DNA of 24,283 nucleotides from a virus: positions 1-24,283 of IMG/VR virus record IMGVR_UViG_3300025642_000028. One strand, 5' to 3'. Below, in pieces: positions 21,276-24,283 of the stretch; the stretch's first letter is position 1; every line of letters begins with the position of its first letter. The position numbers and the translations under genes are program-made. The notes under the pieces were generated by a model. It ran no database searches, had not been told where the DNA came from, and saw only the letters and a list, made by a program, of their open reading frames with translations.

Positions 21276-22264
21276 TAGACGAAGAAGGCGACGAGCAAAT
21301 TTCAGATTGGAATAAAAATCACAAATTAGCATTTTCAATAGGTAACGGAAAACAAATAAGTCTTTGGAATATGCCCTATGGTTTTACTGCTTTTTATTCA
21401 ATGGGAAGTAATATGGCTGAATTAGTAATGGGTAAAAAAACATTTGGTGAAGCAACAAGGAATGTTTTGGGGACGACTATTGATAGTTTCTCTCCTTGGG
21501 GAACCTCATTAAATGATATGATACCAACACTTGCAAAACCTATCTTTGAAGTTAATCAAAATAAGGCTTGGTATGACGGGAAGATTTATCCTGACCAAAT
21601 TTTTACAAAGACACCTGAACCTGATGTAAATTCTTATTTTAAAAGTGCAACAGAAACCTCAAAGTTTATAACTGCTTTTATGAATGATATTAGTGGAGGA
21701 GATACAAAGAATGGTAAAGCAGGACTAATTGATATGCACCCTGATAGTTTAAAGTATTTATATGACCAGTATTTTGGAGGTCCATTTGAATTTGTAACAT
21801 CATCTATTGAAACAGGAGCAAGAGGAGTTAATGGAGAATTTGAACCAAATAAGACACCTTTTGTTAGACAAGTTTTCAGAGAAAACACTTCCGCCCAATT
21901 CTCTTATGGGGTAATTTATGACACCTTAGAAAATGCTTATAAAAAAGACTTATCTAAAATGGAAATAGATAGATTTTATAGGGCTGTGGATATCGGATTA
22001 ACAGAAGAAATTTTTGACCAAGAAAGAGCAAATGGATATATAAGAGACTTTATTAAGGCAAGATTTAGAGTTTCTGGTTCAATTTCAAGTGATGAAACTA
22101 TACTTCAAATATCAAAATTACCACAAGAAGAACAAGATATGTTAGTAAATACTTATGCAGAAACTACTCAGAAAACAATAGAAAGAAAATTAAAAGAAAC
22201 CCCAAAATCCTCAAAAATGTTCGCACCAAAAGGAGTTTCAACTGGAATGTTTGCTCCAAAATAA
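21272..22264 (+). CDS. LPD38-like domain, C-terminal part as a separate gene (330 aa)
   Basis: The ATG overlaps the stop of the giant gene (ATGA, 21272-21275), in the -1 frame. 'MPYGFTAFYSMGSNMAELVMG', 'FSPWGTSLNDMIPTLAKPIFE' and 'IDMHPDSLKYLYDQYFGGPF' are the motifs that normally follow, in one polypeptide, the region at the end of the preceding gene in LPD38-like phage proteins. It therefore looks like the second piece of a split polyvalent protein, made by coupled re-initiation or joined by frameshifting. It should act with, and perhaps bind, the 1679-aa product. The C-terminus ('SKMFAPKGVSTGMFAPK') carries a duplicated MFAPK. The frame is intact, so this is not simple decay. Confidence 0.7.
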   Translation: MIDEEGDEQISDWNKNHKLAFSIGNGKQISLWNMPYGFTAFYSMGSNMAELVMGKKTFGEATRNVLGTTIDSFSPWGTSLNDMIPTLAKPIFEVNQNKAWYDGKIYPDQIFTKTPEPDVNSYFKSATETSKFITAFMNDISGGDTKNGKAGLIDMHPDSLKYLYDQYFGGPFEFVTSSIETGARGVNGEFEPNKTPFVRQVFRENTSAQFSYGVIYDTLENAYKKDLSKMEIDRFYRAVDIGLTEEIFDQERANGYIRDFIKARFRVSGSISSDETILQISKLPQEEQDMLVNTYAETTQKTIERKLKETPKSSKMFAPKGVSTGMFAPK

Positions 22265-22284
22265 TTTATTAAACTTCGAAAATA

Positions 22285-22293
22285 TGTTATAAT
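22285..22293 (+). promoter_or_regulatory. Extended -10 promoter (TGTTATAAT)
   Basis: Perfect TGN-TATAAT just after the LPD38-like gene and 23 bases before ATG 22317. Predicted transcription starts near 22300, with a short A/T-rich leader and no SD. Confidence 0.6.
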
Positions 22294-22316
22294 ATTACTA
22301 ATTAACTAAAAACAAT

Positions 22317-23204
22317 ATGCAATTATCACCCAACGAAAATTATCCTATTTTTCACGGAATAATAAACCACTTAGACACAGGCACTTATTATGTCCGAACT
22401 GTTATTTATGATGCAGATTATAATTTACTTGCTACAGTTGATTTAGAAGACCAAGGTAGTCAAAACTTTCTTAAAATGTGGAAAGTTCCTTATGATAATG
22501 TATTCCAAAAAGGAAAGTTTATATTGTTAGTTACATCTACCTACACGGATAGTTCTTACACAACTAAAAGTGAAAACTATGGAGATGAATTTCAAACTCA
22601 CCTAGTCCAAGAGCGGTGGAATTTAGCTACAAATGCTAGTTTAGGAGGAGGTAGTAGTAGTTATTCAGGAATTACAGCCAGTGATGTTAGAAAAGTTATA
22701 AAAAAAGAATTAGAGAACATTAAGTTCCCCGAAGTAGAAGAAATCAAATTTCCTAAACAAAAAGAGTATGAAGCTAACTTTAAAGATATTACAAAAGGTT
22801 TGACTGATATCAAGGCTTTAGTAGGCACTTTACCGACTCAAAATTCAAATTTAAGCCCGTTAATAGATAGACTTGATGATATTATCGAAGATATACAAGC
22901 AAAGCCTGTAACAAGAGAAACAGACATTAAACCTATCTTAAAAGTAATTAAAGAAGCACAATCAGAAAGAGCAGGAAATAGCAAAGAAACAGCAAAGATT
23001 TTAGATAAAGTAGATTCTAAATTAAGTATGGTAGAAAAAGAACTTGTGAAAGTAATCAAGAAAGAAATTTCAGATATTCTACCAACAGCTATTAAAGAAA
23101 CCATGAAAAAAGCAAACTTCTCAATCCCTATGAATATGGGTAACGAAGAAGATGATAAAAAATCCAGCATTAATAAATTAAAATCTAAATACGGTATAAA
23201 ATAA
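22317..23204 (+). CDS. Coiled-coil protein with beta N-terminal domain (295 aa)
   Basis: Residues ~1-105 look like a beta-sandwich ('FHGIINHLDTGTYYVRTVIYDADYNLLATVDL', 'GKFILLVTSTYTD'). A Gly/Ser linker ('LGGGSSSYSG') then leads to a long helical part with heptad-like segments ('SKLSMVEKELVKVIKKEI'). This fits a virion accessory or fibre-attachment protein that oligomerises through coiled coils. It has its own promoter (22285) and is joined to the next, FISUMP, gene by a TAATATG junction, so the two may work together, for example as scaffold and adhesin. No family recognised with confidence. Confidence 0.6.
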   Translation: MQLSPNENYPIFHGIINHLDTGTYYVRTVIYDADYNLLATVDLEDQGSQNFLKMWKVPYDNVFQKGKFILLVTSTYTDSSYTTKSENYGDEFQTHLVQERWNLATNASLGGGSSSYSGITASDVRKVIKKELENIKFPEVEEIKFPKQKEYEANFKDITKGLTDIKALVGTLPTQNSNLSPLIDRLDDIIEDIQAKPVTRETDIKPILKVIKEAQSERAGNSKETAKILDKVDSKLSMVEKELVKVIKKEISDILPTAIKETMKKANFSIPMNMGNEEDDKKSSINKLKSKYGIK

Positions 23205-23205
23205 T

Positions 23206-24283
23206 ATGAAAATAAAATCAATAATCATCGCTATATTACTTCTAACAGCCTCAACTTGTAATGCAGGCTTCTTTGACTGGCTAGGCTTTGGAGATAATGT
23301 AGGAGGTGGAATGGGAACGTTAGAAATGTTAAATCAGTGGAGGTCTACAACAGACGGAATAACTACAAATTCATCAGGGAAGACCATCTATACACCCCTC
23401 TCAGACGCTTATTTTGCCAATCTAACAGTAGGAGGCATAGCAACTACTACTACGCTATGTTTTGCAGATAATACTTGTCAAACAACAGCAGTGGGTGCAT
23501 TAACCCCGTGGACAGAAAACATAGACGGAGGTGGCTTTAATCTAACAAATGTCGGCTATATATCTGCAGACACAGGGACTTCTACAATAAGCAATTTGAA
23601 TGTTACAGGAGATTTAACCGTAGGTGCTAATATCTATGGTTCTTTTACTTTTGTAACCAGTGGAGATTTACAAGTAGATAATATAAAACTATCAGGCAAC
23701 ACAATAGAAGCTACAAACGACAGTGGATTAAATATTTTTGATAATGCAAGTAATGGAATAACTGTTAAAGACGGTGGCAACGTCGGCATCGGGACGACAA
23801 CCCCACTTTCAACCTTAGATGTATATGGTAATGGAATATTTAGTGGATTAACCAACAACTCTCGTTATCTAAACTTTGGAGATATAGTAGGAGAAACAGG
23901 CTATGGTCTTCGTAATAGATTAGGAGTGATAGAAACTAAAGACAACGGTGACACTAATTGGCAAGCAGTAGGAACAATTTGTCCTGCTACCATGGTAGAC
24001 ACTGATGGTAATGTTTACGATGTGGTAAAAATAGGAAACCAATGCTGGATGGCTGAGAACCTTAATGTTGGAACTAGAATAGATGGAGTCGATGAGATGG
24101 CAGACACAGGAACAATAGAAAAATACTGTTATGGTGACGACGAAGCCAATTGTACAACTTACGGAGGTCTCTACCAATGGGATGAAATGATGCAATACAC
24201 AGAAACTGAAGGAACCCAAGGAATTTGTTCCATTGGTTGGCATCTACCCACCGATGCAGAATGGTACATTCTAGAAAATTACC
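23206..24283 (+). CDS. Secreted FISUMP-domain protein, N-terminal part (3' end outside window)
   Basis: The frame is open from ATG 23206 to the right edge (359 residues). Residues 1-20 ('MKIKSIIIAILLLTASTCNA') are a signal peptide with a likely cut before Gly21; there is no good lipobox. A middle region of beta-repeats ('TGTSTISNLNVTGDLTVGAN', 'GNVGIGTTTPLSTLDVYG') is a fibre-like stalk common in Patescibacteria surface proteins. The FISUMP domain begins near residue 256 ('GTICPATMVD', 'IGNQCWMAENLNVG', 'YGGLYQWDEMMQY', 'GWHLPTDAEWY'). A signal peptide on a phage gene suggests display on or export from the host cell. Its missing C-terminus is where a DGR variable repeat would lie. It differs from the fragment at 3-269, so it is a paralogue. 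Confidence 0.8.
   Translation, partial: MKIKSIIIAILLLTASTCNAGFFDWLGFGDNVGGGMGTLEMLNQWRSTTDGITTNSSGKTIYTPLSDAYFANLTVGGIATTTTLCFADNTCQTTAVGALTPWTENIDGGGFNLTNVGYISADTGTSTISNLNVTGDLTVGANIYGSFTFVTSGDLQVDNIKLSGNTIEATNDSGLNIFDNASNGITVKDGGNVGIGTTTPLSTLDVYGNGIFSGLTNNSRYLNFGDIVGETGYGLRNRLGVIETKDNGDTNWQAVGTICPATMVDTDGNVYDVVKIGNQCWMAENLNVGTRIDGVDEMADTGTIEKYCYGDDEANCTTYGGLYQWDEMMQYTETEGTQGICSIGWHLPTDAEWYILENY

Noticed and set aside
16236-22264. TGA read as an amino acid (codes 4 or 25)
   Set aside because: TGA ends genes at 12166 and 21275 with a well-placed next ATG, the frame after 21275 meets TAG at once, and I saw no in-frame TGA inside conserved domains.
1-24283. Window as one circular genome with a single FISUMP gene crossing the ends
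   Set aside because: The right end stops at 'GWHLPTDAEWY' and the left begins at the equivalent 'AGKRMPTDSEF', so the same motif would be read twice; they are two different FISUMP genes.
1-24283. CRISPR arrays, tRNA genes, insertion sequences
   Set aside because: No regularly spaced repeats, cloverleaf with a TTCRA-type arm, or transposase/integrase motifs were seen.

Overview
The window is part of a tailed-phage (or prophage) genome. Every supported gene is on the + strand and packed tightly. The order is small accessory genes, terminase small and large subunits, portal, a cluster of small unknowns, a scaffold-like protein, major capsid protein, two membrane-anchored small proteins, a head-tail adaptor, a beta-propeller-like tail protein, a glycine-rich tail fibre, a coiled-coil virion protein and a giant polyvalent protein. 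I see no tape-measure protein or contractile sheath. With the portal/scaffold/coat/adaptor order this suggests a short-tailed (podovirus-like, P22-like) virion; that is inference. DNA is AT-rich and TGA is a stop, so the standard bacterial code fits. The FISUMP domains at both ends, the 'GNVGIGTTTP' and 'TSTISNLNVTGDLTVG' style sequence and the small HNH-like protein resemble proteins of uncultivated Patescibacteria (CPR, Parcubacteria-type). I infer such a host with moderate confidence; Bacteroidetes is the main alternative.

Region 1 (1-1880), accessory. The window opens in the 3' end of a FISUMP-domain gene. Its last ~170 bases are GC-rich and adenine-poor, as expected of the variable repeat of a diversity-generating retroelement; no reverse transcriptase or template repeat is in the window. 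Next come a 74-aa unknown flanked by a long inverted repeat, a ~195-nt nested RNA-like fold (757-950), and three small genes with strong Shine-Dalgarno sites: an HNH-like protein, a 44-aa CxxC peptide and a double zinc ribbon. An intrinsic terminator (1841-1876) closes the region.

Region 2 (1890-9040), packaging and head. It holds TerS, TerL, the portal behind an extended -10 promoter, six small genes, a pseudoknot-like RNA followed by an intrinsic terminator (7041-7144), a scaffold-like protein and the coat protein.

Region 3 (9040-22264), head-tail joining, tail and ejected proteins. It holds two membrane-anchored small proteins, the adaptor, the propeller-like protein, a polyglycine-type fibre, a 699-aa coiled-coil protein and a 1679-aa polyvalent protein with a zincin metallopeptidase motif, two duplicated ADP-ribosyltransferase-like modules and the first part of an LPD38-like domain. 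The rest of that domain is a separate overlapping gene.

Region 4 (22285-24283) starts at another extended -10 promoter. It has a coiled-coil protein and a second FISUMP gene, with a signal peptide, that runs off the end. The leading candidates for something new are the adenine-poor variable region, the two structured RNAs, the duplicated ART cassette and the split LPD38 protein.
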